In this document: one piece after another, positions 1-13,538 of the stretch
Numbering within the stretch: position 1 is the first letter of the stretch
How the letters are laid out: each line of letters begins with the position of its first letter
DNA from: Phymatolithon calcareum
Lineage: Eukaryota > Rhodophyta > Florideophyceae > Hapalidiales
Length of the DNA stretch: 64,000 nucleotides
Direction of reading: 5' to 3'
NCBI GenBank assembly: GCA_977006965.1
Contig: OZ345385.1
Span: 1-64,000 of the forward strand
The notes under the pieces: generated by a model
Seen by the model: only the letters and a program-made list of their open reading frames with translations
Databases searched by the model: none
Told to the model about the DNA's origin: nothing
Made by a program: the position numbers and the translations under genes

Positions 1-85
1 GCCAGAAATGCGTCTCCATGTTGGTCTACTCAACCGGACGAATTTATTAATGACCGAAATGACTCATTTGACTGACTGTAATGAC

Positions 86-122
86 CCGTGTATATCACGG
101 ATAATGTCATGTATATCACGGA
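86..122. other. Satellite motif: hairpin and 13-mer direct repeat
   Basis: This motif recurs in every unit. CCGTG-TATAT-CACGG is a 5-bp inverted repeat with a 5-nt loop. The 13-mer TGTATATCACGGA then occurs twice, starting at 89 and 110, so the copies are 21 bp apart, close to two helical turns. Paired sites on the same DNA face suggest a binding site for a dimeric or paired protein. This is an inference; no known box such as the CENP-B box matches. Confidence 0.7.
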
Positions 123-191
123 CTCACACCTCGTGTGCCTCATTGCTATTGTTCTCCACTGTTCCGGACCGTTTGAGATCCATTGCAACAG

Positions 192-218
192 GTTGCAACA
201 GATTGCACACCTGTGCAA
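192..218. other. Satellite motif: GTTGCAAC palindrome and 16-bp dyad
   Basis: GTTGCAAC (192-199) is a perfect 8-bp palindrome. It is followed by TTGCACA-CC-TGTGCAA (203-218), a dyad with 7-bp perfect arms. The pair is present in every complete unit. The extra G in copies 4 and 6 falls just upstream and leaves both motifs intact. Confidence 0.7.
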
Positions 219-266
219 AAGTTGTCGTGGTCCTGATCGGGCTATGAGACACTCACCGAGGCACAT

Positions 267-280
267 GTTGTGGTCACAAC
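267..280. other. Satellite motif: GTTGTG-GT-CACAAC dyad
   Basis: A 14-bp dyad with 6-bp perfect arms sits in each unit. The single substitution in the array body (C to A near 8104) hits one arm and breaks symmetry in that copy only. Confidence 0.65.
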
Positions 281-3200
281 TGGATCCAAACTGAATGCGC
301 AGGCATGCAGGATGCCAGAAATGCGTCTCCATGTTGGTCTACTCAACCGGACGAATTTATTAATGACCGAAATGACTCATTTGACTGACTGTAATGACCC
401 GTGTATATCACGGATAATGTCATGTATATCACGGACTCACACCTCGTGTGCCTCATTGCTATTGTTCTCCACTGTTCCGGACCGTTTGAGATCCATTGCA
501 ACAGGTTGCAACAGATTGCACACCTGTGCAAAAGTTGTCGTGGTCCTGATCGGGCTATGAGACACTCACCGAGGCACATGTTGTGGTCACAACTGGATCC
601 AAACTGAATGCGCAGGCATGCAGGATGCCAGAAATGCGTCTCCATGTTGGTCTACTCAACCGGACGAATTTATTAATGACCGAAATGACTCATTTGACTG
701 ACTGTAATGACCCGTGTATATCACGGATAATGTCATGTATATCACGGACTCACACCTCGTGTGCCTCATTGCTATTGTTCTCCACTGTTCCGGACCGTTT
801 GAGATCCATTGCAACAGGTTGCAACAGATTGCACACCTGTGCAAAAGTTGTCGTGGTCCTGATCGGGCTATGAGACACTCACCGAGGCACATGTTGTGGT
901 CACAACTGGATCCAAACTGAATGCGCAGGCATGCAGGATGCCAGAAATGCGTCTCCATGTTGGTCTACTCAACCGGACGAATTTATTAATGACCGAAATG
1001 ACTCATTTGACTGACTGTAATGACCCGTGTATATCACGGATAATGTCATGTATATCACGGACTCACACCTCGTGTGCCTCATTGCTATTGTTCTCCACTG
1101 TTCCGGACCGTTTGAGATCCATTGGCAACAGGTTGCAACAGATTGCACACCTGTGCAAAAGTTGTCGTGGTCCTGATCGGGCTATGAGACACTCACCGAG
1201 GCACATGTTGTGGTCACAACTGGATCCAAACTGAATGCGCAGGCATGCAGGATGCCAGAAATGCGTCTCCATGTTGGTCTACTCAACCGGACGAATTTAT
1301 TAATGACCGAAATGACTCATTTGACTGACTGTAATGACCCGTGTATATCACGGATAATGTCATGTATATCACGGACTCACACCTCGTGTGCCTCATTGCT
1401 ATTGTTCTCCACTGTTCCGGACCGTTTGAGATCCATTGCAACAGGTTGCAACAGATTGCACACCTGTGCAAAAGTTGTCGTGGTCCTGATCGGGCTATGA
1501 GACACTCACCGAGGCACATGTTGTGGTCACAACTGGATCCAAACTGAATGCGCAGGCATGCAGGATGCCAGAAATGCGTCTCCATGTTGGTCTACTCAAC
1601 CGGACGAATTTATTAATGACCGAAATGACTCATTTGACTGACTGTAATGACCCGTGTATATCACGGATAATGTCATGTATATCACGGACTCACACCTCGT
1701 GTGCCTCATTGCTATTGTTCTCCACTGTTCCGGACCGTTTGAGATCCATTGGCAACAGGTTGCAACAGATTGCACACCTGTGCAAAAGTTGTCGTGGTCC
1801 TGATCGGGCTATGAGACACTCACCGAGGCACATGTTGTGGTCACAACTGGATCCAAACTGAATGCGCAGGCATGCAGGATGCCAGAAATGCGTCTCCATG
1901 TTGGTCTACTCAACCGGACGAATTTATTAATGACCGAAATGACTCATTTGACTGACTGTAATGACCCGTGTATATCACGGATAATGTCATGTATATCACG
2001 GACTCACACCTCGTGTGCCTCATTGCTATTGTTCTCCACTGTTCCGGACCGTTTGAGATCCATTGCAACAGGTTGCAACAGATTGCACACCTGTGCAAAA
2101 GTTGTCGTGGTCCTGATCGGGCTATGAGACACTCACCGAGGCACATGTTGTGGTCACAACTGGATCCAAACTGAATGCGCAGGCATGCAGGATGCCAGAA
2201 ATGCGTCTCCATGTTGGTCTACTCAACCGGACGAATTTATTAATGACCGAAATGACTCATTTGACTGACTGTAATGACCCGTGTATATCACGGATAATGT
2301 CATGTATATCACGGACTCACACCTCGTGTGCCTCATTGCTATTGTTCTCCACTGTTCCGGACCGTTTGAGATCCATTGCAACAGGTTGCAACAGATTGCA
2401 CACCTGTGCAAAAGTTGTCGTGGTCCTGATCGGGCTATGAGACACTCACCGAGGCACATGTTGTGGTCACAACTGGATCCAAACTGAATGCGCAGGCATG
2501 CAGGATGCCAGAAATGCGTCTCCATGTTGGTCTACTCAACCGGACGAATTTATTAATGACCGAAATGACTCATTTGACTGACTGTAATGACCCGTGTATA
2601 TCACGGATAATGTCATGTATATCACGGACTCACACCTCGTGTGCCTCATTGCTATTGTTCTCCACTGTTCCGGACCGTTTGAGATCCATTGCAACAGGTT
2701 GCAACAGATTGCACACCTGTGCAAAAGTTGTCGTGGTCCTGATCGGGCTATGAGACACTCACCGAGGCACATGTTGTGGTCACAACTGGATCCAAACTGA
2801 ATGCGCAGGCATGCAGGATGCCAGAAATGCGTCTCCATGTTGGTCTACTCAACCGGACGAATTTATTAATGACCGAAATGACTCATTTGACTGACTGTAA
2901 TGACCCGTGTATATCACGGATAATGTCATGTATATCACGGACTCACACCTCGTGTGCCTCATTGCTATTGTTCTCCACTGTTCCGGACCGTTTGAGATCC
3001 ATTGCAACAGGTTGCAACAGATTGCACACCTGTGCAAAAGTTGTCGTGGTCCTGATCGGGCTATGAGACACTCACCGAGGCACATGTTGTGGTCACAACT
3101 GGATCCAAACTGAATGCGCAGGCATGCAGGATGCCAGAAATGCGTCTCCATGTTGGTCTACTCAACCGGACGAATTTATTAATGACCGAAATGACTCATT

Positions 3201-6200
3201 TGACTGACTGTAATGACCCGTGTATATCACGGATAATGTCATGTATATCACGGACTCACACCTCGTGTGCCTCATTGCTATTGTTCTCCACTGTTCCGGA
3301 CCGTTTGAGATCCATTGCAACAGGTTGCAACAGATTGCACACCTGTGCAAAAGTTGTCGTGGTCCTGATCGGGCTATGAGACACTCACCGAGGCACATGT
3401 TGTGGTCACAACTGGATCCAAACTGAATGCGCAGGCATGCAGGATGCCAGAAATGCGTCTCCATGTTGGTCTACTCAACCGGACGAATTTATTAATGACC
3501 GAAATGACTCATTTGACTGACTGTAATGACCCGTGTATATCACGGATAATGTCATGTATATCACGGACTCACACCTCGTGTGCCTCATTGCTATTGTTCT
3601 CCACTGTTCCGGACCGTTTGAGATCCATTGCAACAGGTTGCAACAGATTGCACACCTGTGCAAAAGTTGTCGTGGTCCTGATCGGGCTATGAGACACTCA
3701 CCGAGGCACATGTTGTGGTCACAACTGGATCCAAACTGAATGCGCAGGCATGCAGGATGCCAGAAATGCGTCTCCATGTTGGTCTACTCAACCGGACGAA
3801 TTTATTAATGACCGAAATGACTCATTTGACTGACTGTAATGACCCGTGTATATCACGGATAATGTCATGTATATCACGGACTCACACCTCGTGTGCCTCA
3901 TTGCTATTGTTCTCCACTGTTCCGGACCGTTTGAGATCCATTGCAACAGGTTGCAACAGATTGCACACCTGTGCAAAAGTTGTCGTGGTCCTGATCGGGC
4001 TATGAGACACTCACCGAGGCACATGTTGTGGTCACAACTGGATCCAAACTGAATGCGCAGGCATGCAGGATGCCAGAAATGCGTCTCCATGTTGGTCTAC
4101 TCAACCGGACGAATTTATTAATGACCGAAATGACTCATTTGACTGACTGTAATGACCCGTGTATATCACGGATAATGTCATGTATATCACGGACTCACAC
4201 CTCGTGTGCCTCATTGCTATTGTTCTCCACTGTTCCGGACCGTTTGAGATCCATTGCAACAGGTTGCAACAGATTGCACACCTGTGCAAAAGTTGTCGTG
4301 GTCCTGATCGGGCTATGAGACACTCACCGAGGCACATGTTGTGGTCACAACTGGATCCAAACTGAATGCGCAGGCATGCAGGATGCCAGAAATGCGTCTC
4401 CATGTTGGTCTACTCAACCGGACGAATTTATTAATGACCGAAATGACTCATTTGACTGACTGTAATGACCCGTGTATATCACGGATAATGTCATGTATAT
4501 CACGGACTCACACCTCGTGTGCCTCATTGCTATTGTTCTCCACTGTTCCGGACCGTTTGAGATCCATTGCAACAGGTTGCAACAGATTGCACACCTGTGC
4601 AAAAGTTGTCGTGGTCCTGATCGGGCTATGAGACACTCACCGAGGCACATGTTGTGGTCACAACTGGATCCAAACTGAATGCGCAGGCATGCAGGATGCC
4701 AGAAATGCGTCTCCATGTTGGTCTACTCAACCGGACGAATTTATTAATGACCGAAATGACTCATTTGACTGACTGTAATGACCCGTGTATATCACGGATA
4801 ATGTCATGTATATCACGGACTCACACCTCGTGTGCCTCATTGCTATTGTTCTCCACTGTTCCGGACCGTTTGAGATCCATTGCAACAGGTTGCAACAGAT
4901 TGCACACCTGTGCAAAAGTTGTCGTGGTCCTGATCGGGCTATGAGACACTCACCGAGGCACATGTTGTGGTCACAACTGGATCCAAACTGAATGCGCAGG
5001 CATGCAGGATGCCAGAAATGCGTCTCCATGTTGGTCTACTCAACCGGACGAATTTATTAATGACCGAAATGACTCATTTGACTGACTGTAATGACCCGTG
5101 TATATCACGGATAATGTCATGTATATCACGGACTCACACCTCGTGTGCCTCATTGCTATTGTTCTCCACTGTTCCGGACCGTTTGAGATCCATTGCAACA
5201 GGTTGCAACAGATTGCACACCTGTGCAAAAGTTGTCGTGGTCCTGATCGGGCTATGAGACACTCACCGAGGCACATGTTGTGGTCACAACTGGATCCAAA
5301 CTGAATGCGCAGGCATGCAGGATGCCAGAAATGCGTCTCCATGTTGGTCTACTCAACCGGACGAATTTATTAATGACCGAAATGACTCATTTGACTGACT
5401 GTAATGACCCGTGTATATCACGGATAATGTCATGTATATCACGGACTCACACCTCGTGTGCCTCATTGCTATTGTTCTCCACTGTTCCGGACCGTTTGAG
5501 ATCCATTGCAACAGGTTGCAACAGATTGCACACCTGTGCAAAAGTTGTCGTGGTCCTGATCGGGCTATGAGACACTCACCGAGGCACATGTTGTGGTCAC
5601 AACTGGATCCAAACTGAATGCGCAGGCATGCAGGATGCCAGAAATGCGTCTCCATGTTGGTCTACTCAACCGGACGAATTTATTAATGACCGAAATGACT
5701 CATTTGACTGACTGTAATGACCCGTGTATATCACGGATAATGTCATGTATATCACGGACTCACACCTCGTGTGCCTCATTGCTATTGTTCTCCACTGTTC
5801 CGGACCGTTTGAGATCCATTGCAACAGGTTGCAACAGATTGCACACCTGTGCAAAAGTTGTCGTGGTCCTGATCGGGCTATGAGACACTCACCGAGGCAC
5901 ATGTTGTGGTCACAACTGGATCCAAACTGAATGCGCAGGCATGCAGGATGCCAGAAATGCGTCTCCATGTTGGTCTACTCAACCGGACGAATTTATTAAT
6001 GACCGAAATGACTCATTTGACTGACTGTAATGACCCGTGTATATCACGGATAATGTCATGTATATCACGGACTCACACCTCGTGTGCCTCATTGCTATTG
6101 TTCTCCACTGTTCCGGACCGTTTGAGATCCATTGCAACAGGTTGCAACAGATTGCACACCTGTGCAAAAGTTGTCGTGGTCCTGATCGGGCTATGAGACA

Positions 6201-9200
6201 CTCACCGAGGCACATGTTGTGGTCACAACTGGATCCAAACTGAATGCGCAGGCATGCAGGATGCCAGAAATGCGTCTCCATGTTGGTCTACTCAACCGGA
6301 CGAATTTATTAATGACCGAAATGACTCATTTGACTGACTGTAATGACCCGTGTATATCACGGATAATGTCATGTATATCACGGACTCACACCTCGTGTGC
6401 CTCATTGCTATTGTTCTCCACTGTTCCGGACCGTTTGAGATCCATTGCAACAGGTTGCAACAGATTGCACACCTGTGCAAAAGTTGTCGTGGTCCTGATC
6501 GGGCTATGAGACACTCACCGAGGCACATGTTGTGGTCACAACTGGATCCAAACTGAATGCGCAGGCATGCAGGATGCCAGAAATGCGTCTCCATGTTGGT
6601 CTACTCAACCGGACGAATTTATTAATGACCGAAATGACTCATTTGACTGACTGTAATGACCCGTGTATATCACGGATAATGTCATGTATATCACGGACTC
6701 ACACCTCGTGTGCCTCATTGCTATTGTTCTCCACTGTTCCGGACCGTTTGAGATCCATTGCAACAGGTTGCAACAGATTGCACACCTGTGCAAAAGTTGT
6801 CGTGGTCCTGATCGGGCTATGAGACACTCACCGAGGCACATGTTGTGGTCACAACTGGATCCAAACTGAATGCGCAGGCATGCAGGATGCCAGAAATGCG
6901 TCTCCATGTTGGTCTACTCAACCGGACGAATTTATTAATGACCGAAATGACTCATTTGACTGACTGTAATGACCCGTGTATATCACGGATAATGTCATGT
7001 ATATCACGGACTCACACCTCGTGTGCCTCATTGCTATTGTTCTCCACTGTTCCGGACCGTTTGAGATCCATTGCAACAGGTTGCAACAGATTGCACACCT
7101 GTGCAAAAGTTGTCGTGGTCCTGATCGGGCTATGAGACACTCACCGAGGCACATGTTGTGGTCACAACTGGATCCAAACTGAATGCGCAGGCATGCAGGA
7201 TGCCAGAAATGCGTCTCCATGTTGGTCTACTCAACCGGACGAATTTATTAATGACCGAAATGACTCATTTGACTGACTGTAATGACCCGTGTATATCACG
7301 GATAATGTCATGTATATCACGGACTCACACCTCGTGTGCCTCATTGCTATTGTTCTCCACTGTTCCGGACCGTTTGAGATCCATTGCAACAGGTTGCAAC
7401 AGATTGCACACCTGTGCAAAAGTTGTCGTGGTCCTGATCGGGCTATGAGACACTCACCGAGGCACATGTTGTGGTCACAACTGGATCCAAACTGAATGCG
7501 CAGGCATGCAGGATGCCAGAAATGCGTCTCCATGTTGGTCTACTCAACCGGACGAATTTATTAATGACCGAAATGACTCATTTGACTGACTGTAATGACC
7601 CGTGTATATCACGGATAATGTCATGTATATCACGGACTCACACCTCGTGTGCCTCATTGCTATTGTTCTCCACTGTTCCGGACCGTTTGAGATCCATTGC
7701 AACAGGTTGCAACAGATTGCACACCTGTGCAAAAGTTGTCGTGGTCCTGATCGGGCTATGAGACACTCACCGAGGCACATGTTGTGGTCACAACTGGATC
7801 CAAACTGAATGCGCAGGCATGCAGGATGCCAGAAATGCGTCTCCATGTTGGTCTACTCAACCGGACGAATTTATTAATGACCGAAATGACTCATTTGACT
7901 GACTGTAATGACCCGTGTATATCACGGATAATGTCATGTATATCACGGACTCACACCTCGTGTGCCTCATTGCTATTGTTCTCCACTGTTCCGGACCGTT
8001 TGAGATCCATTGCAACAGGTTGCAACAGATTGCACACCTGTGCAAAAGTTGTCGTGGTCCTGATCGGGCTATGAGACACTCACCGAGGCACATGTTGTGG
8101 TCAAAACTGGATCCAAACTGAATGCGCAGGCATGCAGGATGCCAGAAATGCGTCTCCATGTTGGTCTACTCAACCGGACGAATTTATTAATGACCGAAAT
8201 GACTCATTTGACTGACTGTAATGACCCGTGTATATCACGGATAATGTCATGTATATCACGGACTCACACCTCGTGTGCCTCATTGCTATTGTTCTCCACT
8301 GTTCCGGACCGTTTGAGATCCATTGCAACAGGTTGCAACAGATTGCACACCTGTGCAAAAGTTGTCGTGGTCCTGATCGGGCTATGAGACACTCACCGAG
8401 GCACATGTTGTGGTCACAACTGGATCCAAACTGAATGCGCAGGCATGCAGGATGCCAGAAATGCGTCTCCATGTTGGTCTACTCAACCGGACGAATTTAT
8501 TAATGACCGAAATGACTCATTTGACTGACTGTAATGACCCGTGTATATCACGGATAATGTCATGTATATCACGGACTCACACCTCGTGTGCCTCATTGCT
8601 ATTGTTCTCCACTGTTCCGGACCGTTTGAGATCCATTGCAACAGGTTGCAACAGATTGCACACCTGTGCAAAAGTTGTCGTGGTCCTGATCGGGCTATGA
8701 GACACTCACCGAGGCACATGTTGTGGTCACAACTGGATCCAAACTGAATGCGCAGGCATGCAGGATGCCAGAAATGCGTCTCCATGTTGGTCTACTCAAC
8801 CGGACGAATTTATTAATGACCGAAATGACTCATTTGACTGACTGTAATGACCCGTGTATATCACGGATAATGTCATGTATATCACGGACTCACACCTCGT
8901 GTGCCTCATTGCTATTGTTCTCCACTGTTCCGGACCGTTTGAGATCCATTGCAACAGGTTGCAACAGATTGCACACCTGTGCAAAAGTTGTCGTGGTCCT
9001 GATCGGGCTATGAGACACTCACCGAGGCACATGTTGTGGTCACAACTGGATCCAAACTGAATGCGCAGGCATGCAGGATGCCAGAAATGCGTCTCCATGT
9101 TGGTCTACTCAACCGGACGAATTTATTAATGACCGAAATGACTCATTTGACTGACTGTAATGACCCGTGTATATCACGGATAATGTCATGTATATCACGG

Positions 9201-11206
9201 ACTCACACCTCGTGTGCCTCATTGCTATTGTTCTCCACTGTTCCGGACCGTTTGAGATCCATTGCAACAGGTTGCAACAGATTGCACACCTGTGCAAAAG
9301 TTGTCGTGGTCCTGATCGGGCTATGAGACACTCACCGAGGCACATGTTGTGGTCACAACTGGATCCAAACTGAATGCGCAGGCATGCAGGATGCCAGAAA
9401 TGCGTCTCCATGTTGGTCTACTCAACCGGACGAATTTATTAATGACCGAAATGACTCATTTGACTGACTGTAATGACCCGTGTATATCACGGATAATGTC
9501 ATGTATATCACGGACTCACACCTCGTGTGCCTCATTGCTATTGTTCTCCACTGTTCCGGACCGTTTGAGATCCATTGCAACAGGTTGCAACAGATTGCAC
9601 ACCTGTGCAAAAGTTGTCGTGGTCCTGATCGGGCTATGAGACACTCACCGAGGCACATGTTGTGGTCACAACTGGATCCAAACTGAATGCGCAGGCATGC
9701 AGGATGCCAGAAATGCGTCTCCATGTTGGTCTACTCAACCGGACGAATTTATTAATGACCGAAATGACTCATTTGACTGACTGTAATGACCCGTGTATAT
9801 CACGGATAATGTCATGTATATCACGGACTCACACCTCGTGTGCCTCATTGCTATTGTTCTCCACTGTTCCGGACCGTTTGAGATCCATTGCAACAGGTTG
9901 CAACAGATTGCACACCTGTGCAAAAGTTGTCGTGGTCCTGATCGGGCTATGAGACACTCACCGAGGCACATGTTGTGGTCACAACTGGATCCAAACTGAA
10001 TGCGCAGGCATGCAGGATGCCAGAAATGCGTCTCCATGTTGGTCTACTCAACCGGACGAATTTATTAATGACCGAAATGACTCATTTGACTGACTGTAAT
10101 GACCCGTGTATATCACGGATAATGTCATGTATATCACGGACTCACACCTCGTGTGCCTCATTGCTATTGTTCTCCACTGTTCCGGACCGTTTGAGATCCA
10201 TTGCAACAGGTTGCAACAGATTGCACACCTGTGCAAAAGTTGTCGTGGTCCTGATCGGGCTATGAGACACTCACCGAGGCACATGTTGTGGTCACAACTG
10301 GATCCAAACTGAATGCGCAGGCATGCAGGATGCCAGAAATGCGTCTCCATGTTGGTCTACTCAACCGGACGAATTTATTAATGACCGAAATGACTCATTT
10401 GACTGACTGTAATGACCCGTGTATATCACGGATAATGTCATGTATATCACGGACTCACACCTCGTGTGCCTCATTGCTATTGTTCTCCACTGTTCCGGAC
10501 CGTTTGAGATCCATTGCAACAGGTTGCAACAGATTGCACACCTGTGCAAAAGTTGTCGTGGTCCTGATCGGGCTATGAGACACTCACCGAGGCACATGTT
10601 GTGGTCACAACTGGATCCAAACTGAATGCGCAGGCATGCAGGATGCCAGAAATGCGTCTCCATGTTGGTCTACTCAACCGGACGAATTTATTAATGACCG
10701 AAATGACTCATTTGACTGACTGTAATGACCCGTGTATATCACGGATAATGTCATGTATATCACGGACTCACACCTCGTGTGCCTCATTGCTATTGTTCTC
10801 CACTGTTCCGGACCGTTTGAGATCCATTGCAACAGGTTGCAACAGATTGCACACCTGTGCAAAAGTTGTCGTGGTCCTGATCGGGCTATGAGACACTCAC
10901 CGAGGCACATGTTGTGGTCACAACTGGATCCAAACTGAATGCGCAGGCATGCAGGATGCCAGAAATGCGTCTCCATGTTGGTCTACTCAACCGGACGAAT
11001 TTATTAATGACCGAAATGACTCATTTGACTGACTGTAATGACCCGTGTATATCACGGATAATGTCATGTATATCACGGACTCACACCTCGTGTGCCTCAT
11101 TGCTATTGTTCTCCACCGTTGCGGACCGTTTGAGATCCATTGCAACAGGTTGCAACAGATTGCACACCTGTGCAAAAGTTGTCGTGGTCCTGATCTTGCT
11201 ATGAGA

Positions 11207-12110
11207 AAACTGCATTGGGCAGAAATATGCCGGTATCAGCGTCGGCAAGAAGACAAGATTTCATTGCGTTCCTGAGAGAGAAGCGCATTGACATGTAGAA
11301 AGAGTGTTTTGCAGCTTTGGGAGACCATATAGCTTCTATTTACTTTCGGAAAGATTGACAATGATCCCCAGAAACTCGCTCTGATGAAGGTGCTCATTTT
11401 GATGAGTTCTATGAGCGCCGTGGTAAGTCTACGTTGACAAGGCACTGGGTAAGAAAATGTCTAGGGGACTTAGAACTACATCTTCTGGTTCGAAGTCTCG
11501 GAGCTAAGGTACACTGCGCTTGCTCATGTACCTTTTATGAATCTCTGTCATGTTGAGAAAAGTCCTGCATGCCAACTCCTTATTGTGGCCCAGGTCATTG
11601 CAAGGAGGTCCGCAAAGGAGCTGCTTTATAAGGTTCACCGAGAAGTATTCAGGCGGTCACTATCAGATTATCAAATGTGGAAGGGAGTGTACTGCTCGCA
11701 CCCCGAATCAAGACAACCAGACGAAAACTATTGAAAAATCACAGTAACTAAGGTTTAACTAAGTTTTGCATCATCATCTTCCTTTCATGAATGATATCAT
11801 GAAAAGAAACACTCACTGAAACCACCTGAAAGAGCGTGCGGAGCTATCTCAGCACGTATCAGCAATTTAAGATATGCACGGGGCCCATGAGGCGACAAAA
11901 AAGCGCTACAGTAAGACTTACAATCTTGTAAATGAAGACTTCTCTAATTTAAGAGAAAACAGTGGGAATCCCTTGGATTTCGAGAAAAATGGAGCTTTCG
12001 TTGTGAAATGCATCATGGGGATGCTTCTCCACGTCCTCATACAGAGATGGTTTCTACAAGCGGAAAGATAGGGGTGTGTATTCAGTAAAGCTTGTGCATA
12101 AGGCTTATGT
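11207..12110. other. No recognisable gene
   Basis: Unique, moderately AT-rich sequence follows the satellite. A 24-codon ATG frame at 11,227-11,299 continues in phase after a stop for about 35 more codons. Frames at 11,537-11,734 and 11,874-12,071 reach 65 codons. None resembles a family I know. I see no RNA gene or repeat here. Confidence 0.6.
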
Positions 12111-12530
12111 TTACGCAGCTGGTTCGTAGACGAAATGCTTCAACAATTGGTAATGTCGTTGGCAGTTTATGGTCTTAGAAAGACATCTTGGGGCGTAATT
12201 TAAATCGAAAAGCAGTTCACCATTCTGTATCATCAGCTGAGTTATGCTTGCTACGGCATGAACACATGCGGCATGGCGCTGCAAGGAATGCTTGAATCTA
12301 TAGCCGAGAGCATTAAACTGGGTCAATCTTCTATTAACGGTTTCGTGCCTTCCTCGAGCTTTCGCATGCAGCGGATACTTCTGTATCTGCAGATCACCTG
12401 GAATAACACAGTGGTCATCTTTATATGCCTTGTCCGCAAGTACTTTTTTGCCCTCGACCAGCGCTTGTTTCACTTCAAGGCAGAAAATTTTAAGGTCCGA
12501 AAACGTCCTGCATGGATATGGCCCATAGAC
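12111..12530 (-). pseudogene. DDE transposase C-terminal fragment (IS4/IS5/Harbinger-like)
   Basis: The minus-strand frame between a TGA at about 12,533 and the stop at 12,111 reads as the C-terminal half of a DDE-type transposase. It contains GPYPCRTFSDLKIF, then VLADKAY with the aspartate of the second catalytic block, and RHETVNRRLTQFNALGYRF with the conserved glutamate, ending in ITQLMIQNGELLFDL. This order matches DDE_Tnp_4-like transposases common in algae and other protists. The N-terminal half with the first aspartate is missing and there is no in-frame ATG (the earliest likely start is GTG), so it is a dead fragment. I saw no terminal inverted repeats. Confidence 0.75.
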
Positions 12531-13538
12531 TCACACTATGTGCCTATCACGTAAAGAAATGGCGACTTCATATCTAAGCCCCGGCCATATAACTTTTTGA
12601 AAATACTATTGAGAATTGAAGGGGCTTGGTTCATGTATTCTGAAGTCTTTGCCATCCACGGTCACATTGCATTCGTTCCATCATTCTGAAGCACGACTTC
12701 GCCAATCAATCTGCACACATAATGTCAGTTCTGAGTTAAACTATGATATAGAAACTGCTGTAGCACTTACCACTCGAATGCTCATTCATGCACTAAAATT
12801 GGGCCCTAGCATATAAGGAAAGCGAAAGATCTATGAAGCACATCCGGATCTCATCTACAACAAACTGCTTCAAGAAAATAGCATAGAGCTATTCTTTTGC
12901 GCTATTTGGAGCTGATATTGCAAGAAAATAGCTCTGAAATATTTACACTGACAGACAGACGCTTATCCTAGACGTAATCTTACGCTCTAGTTTAAAACCG
13001 TTGGGGCAAAATTGCTCACAGAGTGAACTAATTTTTTTTAAAAACAGACTAGAGTCGTGTGTAGCAAAAGCCGGGGGTCGATGCCAGCCGTTGTCATATT
13101 GATGATAAAAGGTATCACAGGATGTAGGAGCAAGGAAAAATTTAAAATTCGATGGCAATGGTAGATTGATAGCGGTAGCGCGAGCTGAAGGGCGCGAGCT
13201 TTCCGGATCGATTTTATTTCAGGCTCGTGGACTGCATGTTGACCGGTAGGTATCGAATCTGAGACCGCACTCAGATTAAGCGACAGGAGAATCTCTAGCT
13301 TTGTATTGTTTTCGAATTTTCCTACATTGTCGCATTTTCGTAGTAGGCGACGGCGAACTTCTGCCAAGTTGGGGACTGAGCGCAACCTAAGCAGACCGAC
13401 AGTCGTTAAAAAGACCGAAAACGTGTGCGGAACGTAGGTATGAGTCCCAGGAGGAGCTGCAGGACGCTATGGGTACGTACAAATGCGATCGACATGTTGG
13501 CGTTTGAGGTCCCCAAATAAACACAAGAAATTACTGTT
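12531..13538. other. No recognisable gene
   Basis: Only short, unconvincing frames occur here. A short degenerate duplication with the core CAAGAAAATAGC appears near 12,872 and 12,920. No family, RNA or mobile-element end was recognised. Confidence 0.55.

Larger units (their letters stand above)
1..11206. repeat. 313-bp tandem satellite array, 35 full copies plus one partial
   Basis: The same 313-bp unit repeats head to tail from the left edge of the window, with unit starts at 1, 314, 627, 940 and so on; the last start is at 10,958. Among the 35 complete copies I find only three differences: an extra G at 1124/1125, an extra G at 1751/1752, and C to A at about 8104. The final partial copy carries several substitutions and loses similarity at about 11,206. 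The array continues past the left edge, so its true length is unknown. The unit is about 48% GC. The same 68-100 codon frames reappear in every copy on both strands, but this follows from the repetition and does not support a gene. The homogeneity fits a centromeric, subtelomeric or recently amplified satellite. Confidence 0.98.

Noticed and set aside
8-11204. More than a hundred frames of 62-112 codons on both strands of the satellite
   Set aside because: They are the same few frames repeated with the unit; they overlap on both strands, have Cys/His/Arg-rich chance composition and no known domain.
1-11206. CRISPR-like array
   Set aside because: The repeat is 313 bp with no unique spacers and sits in a eukaryotic genome.
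11488-11502. GGTTCGAA-like T-loop sequence hinting at a tRNA
   Set aside because: No matching acceptor, D and anticodon stems could be folded around it.
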